Of a stretch of DNA of 64,000 nt, positions 9,894-19,799 are shown in pieces. Position 1 is the stretch's first letter. Every line of letters begins with the position of its first letter. The stretch spans positions 1-64,000 of the forward strand of contig NZ_SJPO01000012.1 in the NCBI RefSeq assembly GCF_007859935.1, read 5' to 3'. Position numbers and translations under genes: made by a program. A model generated the notes under the pieces. The model ran no database searches. It was not told the DNA's origin and saw nothing but the letters and a program-made list of their open reading frames with translations. Origin of the DNA: Posidoniimonas polymericola (lineage in GTDB: Bacteria > Planctomycetota > Planctomycetia > Pirellulales > Lacipirellulaceae).

Positions 9894-10694
9894 TCAGGCG
9901 GCTTGCCGACTGGGATCCGCCGCCGGAATCGATGCCGACGCGGCCGGCGCAACGGCGACCGCCAACGCGCGCTCCAGGGCTTCTAGCGACCACGGTCGAC
10001 CGACCACGGCGCAAGCGCCTAGGTCGAGCGCCGACTGGACGACGTCGCCCCGCGGGTAGTCGAACACCGCGACCACGCGGGCCCCGCGTCGCCGACGTCG
10101 GCGGCAAAACTCGGCCAACGCGTTGGCCTCGCGTCCGTCGAGCATATCGCCGTCCCACACTGCGATCTGCTCTCCACTGTGGATTGGTTCGGGGCGTCCG
10201 CGTCGCGTAGCGAGGACGCCGTAGCCGAGTCTCCTCAGCACATCGACCCACATCTGGCCGGCGTCGTTGGTGAGGGTGGCCACCAGGACCAGCGGCTTTG
10301 ATCCCGTCGAGGCGGGCGAACCGCCGCCGAGGAGCTGGTGCCAGTAGACGCGGGGGACGTCCTGCCAGGGCCTGCCGGACCGAAGCTCCCCCTCGCACCA
10401 GTCGCCGGCAAGGCACATCAACTCGGCCCCCGGCGCCCAGGCGGCAAGTTGCTGCGGGCTTGTCGGGGGGAGTTCGCCCGGCCGCGACTGCGCGAGCAGG
10501 ACGCGGTCGATCGGACGCTCTCCCAGGATCTGCTGAGCGTGCAGCAGGCTCTCGGCCCGCTGCCACAGGCGGCTGGCCGGGATAACCCGGGCGATGACGG
10601 CCTCTTCAGCACGGCTGAGCGCGCCGACGCAGAGCGTCCGGGCGGCCGGGCTGCGGGCCTCGAGCTCGGGTTGGGTGGTAGCATCAAAGTTCAT
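9894..10694 (-). CDS. Receiver-like (pseudo-response-regulator) protein
   Basis: 266 residues with two alpha/beta halves. The N-terminal part (about 20-100) and the C-terminal part (about 130-250) each show alternating hydrophobic strands such as PLVLVATL, IAVWDGDML, ARVVAVFDYP and ACAVVGRPW, reminiscent of CheY-like folds. The usual acidic pocket and K-P switch motif are not clearly present. The C-terminus is Ala-rich. It may be a degenerate receiver or an unrelated Rossmann-like protein. No output domain or kinase is adjacent. Confidence 0.5.
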   Translation of the reverse strand: MNFDATTQPELEARSPAARTLCVGALSRAEEAVIARVIPASRLWQRAESLLHAQQILGERPIDRVLLAQSRPGELPPTSPQQLAAWAPGAELMCLAGDWCEGELRSGRPWQDVPRVYWHQLLGGGSPASTGSKPLVLVATLTNDAGQMWVDVLRRLGYGVLATRRGRPEPIHSGEQIAVWDGDMLDGREANALAEFCRRRRRRGARVVAVFDYPRGDVVQSALDLGACAVVGRPWSLEALERALAVAVAPAASASIPAADPSRQAA

Positions 10695-10860
10695 AGCGGG
10701 CGGATCGTACTGGCCTACTAACCACCGGGCCAGACCTCTTTTTGGGCGACACTTCGGCCGCTAGCTGCTGCTCGGACTACCGCTTGCTGGCCGTTTCGAC
10801 TTGACCGGCAGTGCCGCAACTTGATACCTACCGCACGCCTGTAAGCCCTTGTTTGACTGC

Positions 10861-12153
10861 GTGAGGAGAAGCGAGCTGTCGCCAACGCCTACCACCTTCG
10901 GACTCTTGCGGAGCCTCGCGCTGGCCGTCCTGATGACCGCCGCCGCGTGGTGCCCTGCGCAGCGGGTGCAGGTGCCGGAGTACAACGGCGCCTACGGGGC
11001 GGCTCCGCAGACGTTCGCCCCGCCGGCGGTCGGCGCCGCGACGCCGATGTACGGCGCGCCGCTCGCTGGCCCTGGGTTTGATCCCTACTCCACGCCGGGC
11101 GTGGGGCTCCCCCCTGCTAGCACGCCGTACACCGCTGCGCCGCCGGTTTCGCCCTACGCCCCCTACGGCGGCGCGCCCGCCTACCCCCCTGCTCCGGCCG
11201 CCCCGTACGGCGCCACGCCCTACGGCGCCACGCCCTACGGTACTGTCCCGCCCTACCCGGCTGCGTCGCCTAGCGATGCTGGCGCCAGCCCGTTTGCTTG
11301 GGAACAGGGGACCTACGGCTTCGAGACCGCCGACGGCGGGACGCTTGAGTTCCAGAAGTTCTTGCAGGAGCTTAGCTTCGAGCACACCTACCTGTACGGC
11401 GACCACAGCTTCGACGCCCTCGAGCTGCACCGCTTCGAGATGAGCAGCACCGTGGCGCTGCCGCTAGCAGGCAACATCAAGTCGCCTTTGCTGATTACTC
11501 CGGGATTTGCCTTCAACTGGTTTGAAGGACCGGTGACGGTCCCGACGATGACCTCTTCTGGGGCGGACCTTCCCCCCCGAGTTTACGACGCTTACCTCGA
11601 CCTCGCGTGGTACCCGCCGCCGAGCCCTATGTTTGGCGCCGAGCTGGGGGTCCGCACCGGGGTCTGGACTGATTTTCAGGAAGTAAACAGCGACTCGGTC
11701 AGAGTACTGGGCCGCGGACTGGCGAAGGTCCGCGTCTCCCCGACGCTGGAGCTGCTCGTGGGGGCGGTCTACCTCGACCGGCTGCGGGTGAAGCTCCTGC
11801 CGGCCGGCGGTTTCCACCTCCGCCCGAACGACGTCTGGGACCTGTACATGGTGTTCCCCAACCCAAAAATCCGCCGGCGACTGGCCCCCTACGGCACGGT
11901 CGATTGGGTGTGGTTTGTCGCGGGCGAGTACGGCGGGGGCTCGTGGACAGTCCAGCGACTCACCGGGCCCGACCGCGTCGACTACAACGATGTCCGCGTT
12001 TCCACCGGCTTTGAGTGGGAGAACCAACGACAGGTGAGCGGCCACTTTGAAATCGGCGTCGTGTTCGACCGGGAGCTCATCTACCAGTCGGACGACCCGT
12101 ACCGGTTTGCACCGGACACTACGATCATGCTCCGCGGCGGCGTCGACTTCTAA
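10861..12153 (+). CDS. Secreted/outer-membrane beta-barrel-like protein, Pro/Ala/Tyr-rich N-terminus
   Basis: About 430 residues. The start is uncertain: GTG at 10861 gives an N-terminal signal-peptide-like segment (LLRSLALAVLMTAAAWCPAQ), and TTG at 10849 is also possible. Residues about 45-150 are low-complexity, with a 15-bp repeat encoding YGATP (11208-11247). The C-terminal 270 residues have alternating strands and aromatic residues typical of barrels and align with the next gene (LLITPGFAFNWFEGP versus LIITPGYHVNFLSGP). The gene pair is a tandem duplication 23 bp apart, probably an operon. Function unknown. Confidence 0.7.
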   Translation: MRRSELSPTPTTFGLLRSLALAVLMTAAAWCPAQRVQVPEYNGAYGAAPQTFAPPAVGAATPMYGAPLAGPGFDPYSTPGVGLPPASTPYTAAPPVSPYAPYGGAPAYPPAPAAPYGATPYGATPYGTVPPYPAASPSDAGASPFAWEQGTYGFETADGGTLEFQKFLQELSFEHTYLYGDHSFDALELHRFEMSSTVALPLAGNIKSPLLITPGFAFNWFEGPVTVPTMTSSGADLPPRVYDAYLDLAWYPPPSPMFGAELGVRTGVWTDFQEVNSDSVRVLGRGLAKVRVSPTLELLVGAVYLDRLRVKLLPAGGFHLRPNDVWDLYMVFPNPKIRRRLAPYGTVDWVWFVAGEYGGGSWTVQRLTGPDRVDYNDVRVSTGFEWENQRQVSGHFEIGVVFDRELIYQSDDPYRFAPDTTIMLRGGVDF

Positions 12154-12176
12154 ACCCCACCCCAGCGGCTACCCTC

Positions 12177-13184
12177 ATGCTGTCCGCACGAATTACCGTT
12201 GGCCTGCTGACCCTGCTCGCCGGGGCGGCGGCCAGTGCGCAAACCGTGACGGCGCCCTCCGCTGAAATGCAGGCGCCCGGGTTCCCCGCCGTCGTGCTCG
12301 ACGACCCGTACGTGCAGCCGACCCAAGCGACCAGCGCCACCAACGGCCACCTCCTCGGCCCCACCAGCGGACAGGCGTCCGAGTCGATGCTGCCACCGGG
12401 AACCAGGGCCGGGTTCTTCCAGAAGCTTAACGTCTGGTCGGAGTGGATGCCGCGACTCGAGGACGACTCGGTCGGCGTGACCGGCCTTGGGGCCGATGTC
12501 GTGTTCGGCGTGCCGCTGCTTAGCCGCGAGACCCCGCTGATCATCACGCCGGGCTACCACGTCAACTTCCTCTCGGGACCCGACTTCGTCGACCTCCCGT
12601 CCCGCGTGCACGACGCGCAGATCGACTTCCACCACTTCCGCAAGCTGAGCGACAACTGGCTGTTCGACGGCGCCGTCACGCTGGGCGTGTACGCCGACGA
12701 CTACAACTTCGACAACAGCGACGCGTTCCGCGTCACCGGCCGGGCGCTGGGGGTCCGCGACTTCCACAACAACTGGAAGGGCGTCGTCGGCGTCGTATAC
12801 CTGAACCGCGCGGGGTACTCGGTCGTTCCGGCGGCGGGCCTGATGTACGACTGCGGCGACCTCAAACTCGACCTGGTGTTCCCGCGTCCCCGCCTGGCGG
12901 TGCGGACCTACAACGCGTGCCCCGGGTGCGACGAGCGGTGGGTCTACCTGCAGGGCGAGTTCGGCGGCAACCGCTGGGCCGTGCGGCGGGACAGCGGCCT
13001 CGACGACACGCTCGCTTATCGGGACCTGCGGGTCCTGATTGGCACGGAACGGAAGCTGGTAGGCGGGGTTTCTCGCCGGTGGGAGCTGGGTTACGTGTTC
13101 AGCCGAGAGATCGAGTACGAGGATTCGGCCTTCGAGGCGTCGCTGGACGACTCGCTGTTTGTGCGTGGCGGGCTTTCGTATTAG
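12177..13184 (+). CDS. Secreted/outer-membrane beta-barrel-like protein (paralogue of preceding gene)
   Basis: 335 residues with a signal peptide (MLSARITVGLLTLLAGAAASAQ), then a barrel-like body sharing the order and motifs of the upstream paralogue: LIITPGYHVNFLSGP, ALGVRDFHNNWKGVVGVVYL, LVFPRPRL, YLQGEFGGNRWAV and a terminal RGGLSY. It lacks the proline-rich N-terminal extension. The short CPGCDE motif is unique to this copy. Likely envelope-located; function unknown. Confidence 0.7.
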   Translation: MLSARITVGLLTLLAGAAASAQTVTAPSAEMQAPGFPAVVLDDPYVQPTQATSATNGHLLGPTSGQASESMLPPGTRAGFFQKLNVWSEWMPRLEDDSVGVTGLGADVVFGVPLLSRETPLIITPGYHVNFLSGPDFVDLPSRVHDAQIDFHHFRKLSDNWLFDGAVTLGVYADDYNFDNSDAFRVTGRALGVRDFHNNWKGVVGVVYLNRAGYSVVPAAGLMYDCGDLKLDLVFPRPRLAVRTYNACPGCDERWVYLQGEFGGNRWAVRRDSGLDDTLAYRDLRVLIGTERKLVGGVSRRWELGYVFSREIEYEDSAFEASLDDSLFVRGGLSY

Positions 13185-13323
13185 CTAGCCGCGGCCAACC
13201 TCTGGGTGGCTGAGCCACCAACGACCAACTAGACTGGGGACCTGCCAGCCGTAGGGCATCGCACCCCGGCTCGCCGCAAGCGGGTCTGCACCGCGCGACT
13301 CGCGTCGCCCCCCGGAAACCAAG

Positions 13324-14316
<993 letters not shown>

Positions 14317-14345
14317 CCCGCGTAAGCGGCGCACCCACTACGTGA

Positions 14346-14370
14346 GCCCCCTGAAACGGGGGGGAATTTC
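14346..14370 (+). terminator. Possible terminator hairpin after the desaturase
   Basis: CCCCC-TGAAAC-GGGGGGG followed by AATTTC lies 30 bp after the desaturase stop codon. The stem is short and the T-run weak, so intrinsic termination is only possible. Confidence 0.3.
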
Positions 14371-14433
14371 TCCTCCGCGCATCGCCGCAACAGGAGTCTG
14401 GCGCATAGACTTTCAGTAAGGAGCCTCACCCCT

Positions 14434-14589
14434 ATGCTGAAAGCCACCGCCGTTGTCGCCGGCCTGCTCATGGTCGCGACCCAGAAGACCCTCTTCGACG
14501 CTACCGGCGTGCACATCTCAACAAACCCGTTAGTCGAGTTGACGGTCTGCGTGCTGCCGCTCGTGTTGATTCTGGCGAGCGATAGATAG
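14434..14589 (+). CDS. Small hydrophobic protein, 51 residues
   Basis: ATG at 14434 has a good RBS (AAGGAG at 14418-14423, 10-nt spacing). The product is 51 residues with two hydrophobic stretches (TAVVAGLLMVA and LTVCVLPLVLILA). It ends at TAG 14587-14589, 10 bp before the convergent zinc-ribbon gene. No family was recognised. The coding call rests on the RBS and a membrane-like composition. Confidence 0.5.
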   Translation: MLKATAVVAGLLMVATQKTLFDATGVHISTNPLVELTVCVLPLVLILASDR

Positions 14590-14599
14590 CCAGCGAACG

Positions 14600-15376
14600 C
14601 TAACCCCGCCGCGTCCGAGAGTTCATCAGCTCGCGGGCGAGGGATTCCCGGTCGACGTCGGGCTCGGTGAGCATCTGCTGGAGTACCACCAGCATCCAAT
14701 CCAGACGCTCCTCCGGCAGCAGCATCCCGAACTTGATCACGCCGTTGGCGTTGATCTTGATAACCGGCGTGGACTGGTCTTCCGACTTCAGGCTCGACTT
14801 GTCGAGCGCGACGCTCGTCGTTTGATCGGCGTCGAACCGGCGGCGGTACGACAGCCATCCGATCCCGGTCGCGACGCTCGAACCGACGCCAGCAATCGCT
14901 ACCTCGACCCGCCCCGCGATTGTGAGCAGCAGCACGGCGATCATTGTCGCACCAATCGCGACAAACGGGATCAGGAACACGCACAGGAAGAGCGTCTCGC
15001 CAAAGCTCTTAAGGCCTTCTTCGGGTCCAGGAAACCAAGCGGGTGGCGGCCCAATGAAGTGCCGGTAGAGCCCCGAGGCGGCCAGCAACACGAACACCGA
15101 GACAATGCCGTTCCAGAACAGCGTGATCGCCGCGGCGCCGACGGCCCCTTTTAACGATCGCAGCGACGCGCGGACGCGGATCTCGTGGCCCCAACGTTCG
15201 ACCCGGCAGCCGGCGGGCGGGTCGTCCAGCACCGCCTGCACCGGGCGACGGCGGGCGGCGACATCCGACAAACGCGACAGACGCCCGCACGCGTCACAAA
15301 GCGCGACTCCTTCCGCCACGTTGATAGCGTCGCGAGGCAGCGACTCGCCACAGTTCGGGCAGGGGTTCTCGCTCAT
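14600..15376 (-). CDS. Zinc-ribbon membrane protein of unknown function
   Basis: 258 residues. An N-terminal zinc ribbon has CPNC (6-9) and CDAC (27-30). A soluble linker is followed by two hydrophobic segments (about 83-105 and 130-160) and a charged C-terminal tail. No enzyme motif is visible. It starts 18 bp after the sucD stop on the same strand and may be co-transcribed with sucCD, though a functional link is not evident. The design resembles the protein at 61804-62934 (zinc ribbon plus membrane helices) but the sequences are different. Confidence 0.6.
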   Translation of the reverse strand: MSENPCPNCGESLPRDAINVAEGVALCDACGRLSRLSDVAARRRPVQAVLDDPPAGCRVERWGHEIRVRASLRSLKGAVGAAAITLFWNGIVSVFVLLAASGLYRHFIGPPPAWFPGPEEGLKSFGETLFLCVFLIPFVAIGATMIAVLLLTIAGRVEVAIAGVGSSVATGIGWLSYRRRFDADQTTSVALDKSSLKSEDQSTPVIKINANGVIKFGMLLPEERLDWMLVVLQQMLTEPDVDRESLARELMNSRTRRG

Positions 15377-15394
15377 CGGACGTTCCCCGGCGGG

Positions 15395-16273
15395 CTACTT
15401 GGCGTTGGCGATCGCTCGCTTCATGGCCTCGCCCATGTCGGCAGGGCTCTCGGCGACCTCGATGCCGGCCTCCTTGAGGGCGGCGATCTTGTCCTCGGCG
15501 GTGCCCTTGCCGCCGGAGATCACGGCTCCCGCGTGGCCCATCCGCTTGCCGGGGGGCGCCGTGCGGCCGGCGATGAACGCGGCCACCGGCTTGGTGATGT
15601 GCTCCTTGACGTAGGCGGCGGCCTCTTCCTCGGCGGTGCCGCCGATCTCGCCCATCATCAGGATGGCCTCGGTGTCGCCGTCCGCTTCAAACAGCTTCAG
15701 GCAGTCGACAAACGACGTGCCGTTCACCGGGTCGCCGCCAATGCCGACGCAGGTCGACTGGCCGATGCCTAGGCTCGAGAGCTGCCACACGCCCTCGTAG
15801 GTCAGCGTACCGCTGCGGCTGATCAGGCCGACCGGGCCCTTCTTGTGGATGTAGCCCGGCATGATGCCGATCTTGCACTCCTCGGGCGTGATGACGCCGG
15901 GGCAGTTGGGGCCGACCAGGCGGACCGGCTTGTCCTTGATGTACTCCCAGACGCTCACCATGTCCATCACGGGGACGCCCTCGGTGATCGCACAGATCAC
16001 CTTGATGCCGGCGTCGACGGCCTCGATGATAGCCTTGGCGGCAAACGGCGGCGGCACGAAGATCATCGACGCGTCGGCGCCGTGCTTCTCAACCGCCTCG
16101 GCGACCGTGTCGTAGACGGGCCGGTCGAGCGAGGTCTGCCCGCCCTTGCCCGGCGTCACGCCGGCAACCAGGTTGGTGCCGTACTCGATGCAGTTGCGGC
16201 TGTGGAACTCCCCCGCCTTGCCGGTCATACCCTGGCAGATCAGACGGGTCTCTTTGTTGACTAGGATCGACAT
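15395..16273 (-). CDS. sucD: Succinate--CoA ligase [ADP-forming] subunit alpha
   Basis: TCA-cycle enzyme subunit that carries the phosphohistidine in succinyl-CoA to succinate conversion with ATP or GTP formation. It has 292 residues, the normal length. Motifs include the CoA-binding [12 protein letters not shown], the [10 protein letters not shown] segment, SRSGTLTYE and the active-site region [12 protein letters not shown], where the His is phosphorylated. It lies 81 bp downstream of sucC. Confidence 0.97.
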   Translation of the reverse strand: MSILVNKETRLICQGMTGKAGEFHSRNCIEYGTNLVAGVTPGKGGQTSLDRPVYDTVAEAVEKHGADASMIFVPPPFAAKAIIEAVDAGIKVICAITEGVPVMDMVSVWEYIKDKPVRLVGPNCPGVITPEECKIGIMPGYIHKKGPVGLISRSGTLTYEGVWQLSSLGIGQSTCVGIGGDPVNGTSFVDCLKLFEADGDTEAILMMGEIGGTAEEEAAAYVKEHITKPVAAFIAGRTAPPGKRMGHAGAVISGGKGTAEDKIAALKEAGIEVAESPADMGEAMKRAIANAK

Positions 16274-16354
16274 GCGTAAACGGCTTTCGGCTGTCAGCTC
16301 TCGGCTGTCGGCTTGTTTGGATGGGTGGGTGGTGAGGGGGTGCGGTTCGCGGCC

Positions 16355-17539
16355 TTAACCGGCGGCGGCGACCACCTTCTTGGCCGCGTCGGTCAGGCCC
16401 TCAGCCGTGATGATGTCGACGCCCGACTCGGCGAGTATCTTGCGGCCCTCCTCGACCTCGGTCCCCTCGAGACGCACCACCAACGGGACGTTGAAACCGA
16501 CTTCCTTGTAGGCGGCCAGCACGGCGTTGGCGATAGTCGTGCACTGCATGATGCCGCCGAAGATGTTCACCAGCACCGCCTTGACGTTCTTGTCGCCCAG
16601 CAGGATGCGGAAGGCCTCGGTGACCTGGTCCTTGTTGGCGCCGCCGCCGACGTCCAGGAAGTTCGACGGGTGGCCGCCGTGCAGGTTCACCAGGTCCATC
16701 GTGCTCATCGCCAGGCCGGCGCCGTTGACCAGGCAGCCAATGTTCCCCTCCAGCTGCACGTAGCTCAGGCCCGCCTCGCCGGCGCGCAGCTCGTTCGGGT
16801 TCTCTTCGCTGGTGTCGCGGAACTCCAGCACGTCCTTGTGGCGGAACAGCGCGTTGTCGTCGAAGTTGACCTTGGCGTCCAGCGCCATGATGTCACCCGA
16901 CCCGGTCACGACCAGCGGGTTGATCTCGGCCAGGCTGCAGTCGAGCTCGACGAACAGCTTGCAGATCGACTGCATGAACGTGACCGCCGCATCGACCGAC
17001 GCGCCCTCCAGGCCGAGTTTCCCGGCCAGGACCTTGGCGTCGGCGGCGGCGAGGCCGTCGGCCGGCAGGAACCCCTGCTTGTAGATCTTCTCGGGGGTTT
17101 CCTCGGCCACCTTCTCGATGTCCATGCCCCCCTCGGTCGAGACCATCAGCACCGGCTTCTTCTCGCCGCGATCGACCACGATGCCGAGGTACAGCTCGCG
17201 GGCGATGTCGCAGCCCGCCTCGACCAGCACCTGCTTGACGGTCTGACCCTCGGGGCCGGTCTGGATGGTGACCAGCTCGTTGCCGATCAACGCCTCGGCG
17301 ACGCGGGCGGCGTCGGCGGCGGAGCGGACCAGCTCGACGCCGTGCTGCTCGGGGTTCGACTTGATGGTCCCCTTGCCGCGGCCGCCGGCGTGGATCTGCG
17401 CCTTGACCACCGCCAAGGACCCGCCCAGCTTCTCGAACGCGGCCGAAGCCTCCTGGGGCGTCTTGGCGACGATGCCGTCGGGCTTGGGAATGCCGTACCG
17501 CTCGAGGAGCTGCTTGCCTTGGAACTCGTGGATATTCAT
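16355..17539 (-). CDS. sucC: Succinate--CoA ligase [ADP-forming] subunit beta
   Basis: ATP-grasp subunit of succinyl-CoA synthetase, 394 residues. It begins [16 protein letters not shown], the conserved N-terminus. Further motifs are [12 protein letters not shown] (nucleotide binding), EINPLVVT and [13 protein letters not shown] with the downstream IFGGI. It is first in a sucC-sucD pair. The 81-bp spacer to sucD contains short CGGCTGTC-type simple repeats. Confidence 0.97.
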   Translation of the reverse strand: MNIHEFQGKQLLERYGIPKPDGIVAKTPQEASAAFEKLGGSLAVVKAQIHAGGRGKGTIKSNPEQHGVELVRSAADAARVAEALIGNELVTIQTGPEGQTVKQVLVEAGCDIARELYLGIVVDRGEKKPVLMVSTEGGMDIEKVAEETPEKIYKQGFLPADGLAAADAKVLAGKLGLEGASVDAAVTFMQSICKLFVELDCSLAEINPLVVTGSGDIMALDAKVNFDDNALFRHKDVLEFRDTSEENPNELRAGEAGLSYVQLEGNIGCLVNGAGLAMSTMDLVNLHGGHPSNFLDVGGGANKDQVTEAFRILLGDKNVKAVLVNIFGGIMQCTTIANAVLAAYKEVGFNVPLVVRLEGTEVEEGRKILAESGVDIITAEGLTDAAKKVVAAAG

Positions 17540-17639
17540 AAGCTTGTGGTGCGCCGAAGTGGGCCCGGGGAAGGCGTTTAGCGGGGTTTGGTGAGGAAGC
17601 TGTGGAGTATAGAGTCGCCCCCGAACGCCTTCAACGGCC

Positions 17640-17683
17640 CTCGTCGCAACTCAACCTGCTGCTCGTCGCAACTCAAACTGCTG
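17640..17683 (+). repeat. Two tandem 22-bp repeats
   Basis: A 22-bp unit beginning CTCGTCGCAACTCAA is repeated once in tandem with a single mismatch (17640-17661 and 17662-17683). It lies about 100 bp upstream of the sucC start, in the sucC/nqrA intergenic region. It could be a slippage duplication or a pair of protein-binding sites. Confidence 0.6.
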
Positions 17684-18162
17684 ATGATTGCGGCCCCTGC
17701 CGCCGCTTGTCTAGCTAACGGAGCTCGCTATGGTACACGCGTCCGAGGCAACCAATGGCTCGACCCTGCGGTCGCTTGGGTTGCCTCATCCAATCGGCCG
17801 AGCACCCGGGCGCTTTTTCCGCGGCCAGTCCATGCCCTGCCTGTCAGGCCTGACTGCGTTGTAGGTGGCGCGGCCTCGCCACGCGTGCCGACCGCTAGTC
17901 GCGGCGAGCCGAAACCCCGTCCAGCGACAATCAGCAGTTCTTTGCCAGCCGCGGATTGCTGAGCCCCCTTAAATCGCTATCATCATGCGGGCAGAGGGGA
18001 TACCGGCCACCCGATAGATGACCCACCATGCAGCGCTGCCTCAGCCGCCCCTGCCCCCTTCTTCGATCTTGATCAGATGGCGTAGCTGGGCGATTTGCCA
18101 CAGCCTGAGCCGGTCTGAGAATCGACGAAAAGTTAAAGCCCCATTGACGTAGCGACGATATC

Positions 18163-18176
18163 GTGAAAAATTTCAC
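18163..18176 (+). promoter_or_regulatory. Dyad GTGAAA-AA-TTTCAC upstream of nqrA
   Basis: A perfect 6-bp inverted repeat with a 2-bp spacer lies in an AT-rich patch 160 bp before nqrA. A TTGACG hexamer sits 14 bp upstream of it. The symmetry suggests an operator for the nqr cluster. No regulator is encoded alongside. Confidence 0.35.
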
Positions 18177-18335
18177 AGTCACACGCGGCCTGATCGTGCG
18201 CCTCACCAACGCCCGATCGTGGGCCACCGCTGCGGCGGCCCCGCCGGCGGCGGTTCACGGCTGAAAACCGCGAAAAACTCGCAGTGGGACACGTCTGGTT
18301 CCCTACCAATCACTTACTTCAGATCGCGGAATGGC

Positions 18336-19712
18336 ATGACGCGTCGGTTTGAACTCAGCAAGGGTCTCGACATCCCGCTCAGCGGAGAGCCCCGGCAAAC
18401 GATCGAACAAAGCCCCCCCGTTCGGCACTTCGCCCTCCTTGGCGACGACTACATCGGCATGAAGCCGACCATGGAAGTCAACGAAGGGGACGAGGTCCGC
18501 AAGGGCCAGCTGCTGTTCACGGACAAGAAGAACGTCGGCGTGCGGTTCACCGCACCGGTCGCCGGCAAGGTGGTTGCGCTTAATCGCGGCGCCAAGCGGA
18601 AGTTCGAGTCGGTCGTGATCGAGCAGGCCGGCGACCTGGAGTTTGTGTTCAACTCCTACCCGGACGCCAACCTGGCTCAGCTGCCCCGCGAGCAGGTGGT
18701 CGACAACCTGGTGAACTCGGGCCTGTGGACCGCGCTGCGGACGCGTCCGTTCAGCAAGGTTCCGGCGATCGACTCTGCCCCGGCGGCGATCTTCGTCACC
18801 GCGATCGACACCAACCCGCTGGCGGTCGAGCCGAGTTTGGTGCTGGCCGACCTGCAGGCCGACTTCATCGCCGGCCTCGAGGCGCTCAGCGTGCTCACCA
18901 CCGGCCCGACCTACCTGTGCAAGGGTGAGGGCGTGAGCCTGCCCGGCGAGGACCTGGATTGTGTCGAGAAGGTCGAGTTCAGCGGGCCGCACCCCGCCGG
19001 CCTGGTCGGCACGCACATCCACATGCTGATGCCGGCGCACGCCGACCGAACCGTCTGGCACATCGGCTACCAGGACGTCGCAGCGGTTGGCCGCCTGATG
19101 CGGACCGGCACGCTGATGTGCGACCGCGTGATCTCGATCGCCGGCCCGGCGACCAGCGACCCGCGTCTCGTCCGGACCACTTTGGGCGCCAACCTGACCG
19201 AACTGACCGACGGCGAGCTCCGGCTGGCCGCGGGCGAGAAGGCCCGGGTAGTTTCGGGCTCGGTGCTGTCGGGCCGCACGTCCGAGTCGCCCCGCGATTT
19301 CCTGGGCCGCTACCACACACAGGTGTCGGTGCTGGTCGAGGGGACCGAGCGGGAGTTCATCGGCTGGATGCTGCCCGGCTTCGACAAGTTCTCAGCGTCC
19401 CGTGCCTACGTGGGGAGCTGGCTCGCCAAGTTCATGACGCCAGACCGCGGCTTCGCCCTGACCACCAGCACCGGCGGCAGCCACCGGGCGATCGTGCCGA
19501 CCGGCGCCTACGACGCCGTGGTGCCGCTGGACATCGTGCCGACGCCGCTGCTCAAGGCCCTGGCGGTCAGCGACACCGACACCGCCAACTCGCTCGGCGC
19601 CCTCGAGATGGACGAAGAGGACCTCGCCCTCTGCACGTTCGTCTGCACCAGCAAGAACAACTACGGCGCCCTCCTGCGTGACTGCCTCACGACGATTGAG
19701 CGCGAAGGGTAG
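18336..19712 (+). CDS. nqrA: Na+-translocating NADH:quinone oxidoreductase subunit A
   Basis: Peripheral, quinone-associated subunit of Na+-NQR, 458 residues. The ATG at 18336 gives MTRRFELSKGLDIPLSGEP, matching the family N-terminus. Other family blocks are TAPVAGKVVALNRGAKR, GPTYLCKGEG, GPHPAGLVGTHIH and MTPDRGFALTTSTGGS. It is first in the nqrABCDEF-apbE-nqrM run; its stop is 87 bp before nqrB. Confidence 0.95.
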   Translation: MTRRFELSKGLDIPLSGEPRQTIEQSPPVRHFALLGDDYIGMKPTMEVNEGDEVRKGQLLFTDKKNVGVRFTAPVAGKVVALNRGAKRKFESVVIEQAGDLEFVFNSYPDANLAQLPREQVVDNLVNSGLWTALRTRPFSKVPAIDSAPAAIFVTAIDTNPLAVEPSLVLADLQADFIAGLEALSVLTTGPTYLCKGEGVSLPGEDLDCVEKVEFSGPHPAGLVGTHIHMLMPAHADRTVWHIGYQDVAAVGRLMRTGTLMCDRVISIAGPATSDPRLVRTTLGANLTELTDGELRLAAGEKARVVSGSVLSGRTSESPRDFLGRYHTQVSVLVEGTEREFIGWMLPGFDKFSASRAYVGSWLAKFMTPDRGFALTTSTGGSHRAIVPTGAYDAVVPLDIVPTPLLKALAVSDTDTANSLGALEMDEEDLALCTFVCTSKNNYGALLRDCLTTIEREG

Positions 19713-19731
19713 TCCGAGAACCGCTTTTTGA

Positions 19732-19751
19732 CCCACCCCTGGCGGGGTGGG
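19732..19751 (+). repeat. Hairpin between nqrA and nqrB
   Basis: A perfect 8-bp stem CCCACCCC-TGGC-GGGGTGGG sits in the nqrA-nqrB spacer. It is followed by an AGCCAAT/AGCCAACAGCC simple repeat. It may affect transcript stability between the first and second genes, or be a dispersed palindrome. Confidence 0.4.
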
Positions 19752-19799
19752 CTGTGGCACGTACGCCAGCAGCCAATCGCAATCAGCCAACAGCCATCC

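Larger units (their letters stand above)
17540..18335. other. 796-bp intergenic region between sucC and nqrA
   Basis: Divergent promoter region for sucCD (minus) and the nqr cluster (plus). No convincing gene was found; the open frames present have no family features or RBS. It contains a tandem 22-bp duplication (17640-17683) and a perfect dyad at 18163-18176, described separately. TTGACG at 18144-18149 could be a -35 element for nqr. Confidence 0.6.

Noticed and set aside
11199..11250. 15-bp tandem repeats as a regulatory or mobile repeat
   Set aside because: They lie in frame inside the coding sequence and encode a Tyr-Gly-Ala-Thr-Pro repeat of the protein.
16274..16354. CGGCTGTC-rich repeats between sucD and sucC as a CRISPR-like array
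   Set aside because: Units are too short, irregular and few, with no spacers. This is a simple-sequence stretch.
17588..18227. Short frames in the sucC-nqrA gap
   Set aside because: No RBS, no conserved motif and Arg/Pro-rich composition; treated as intergenic.
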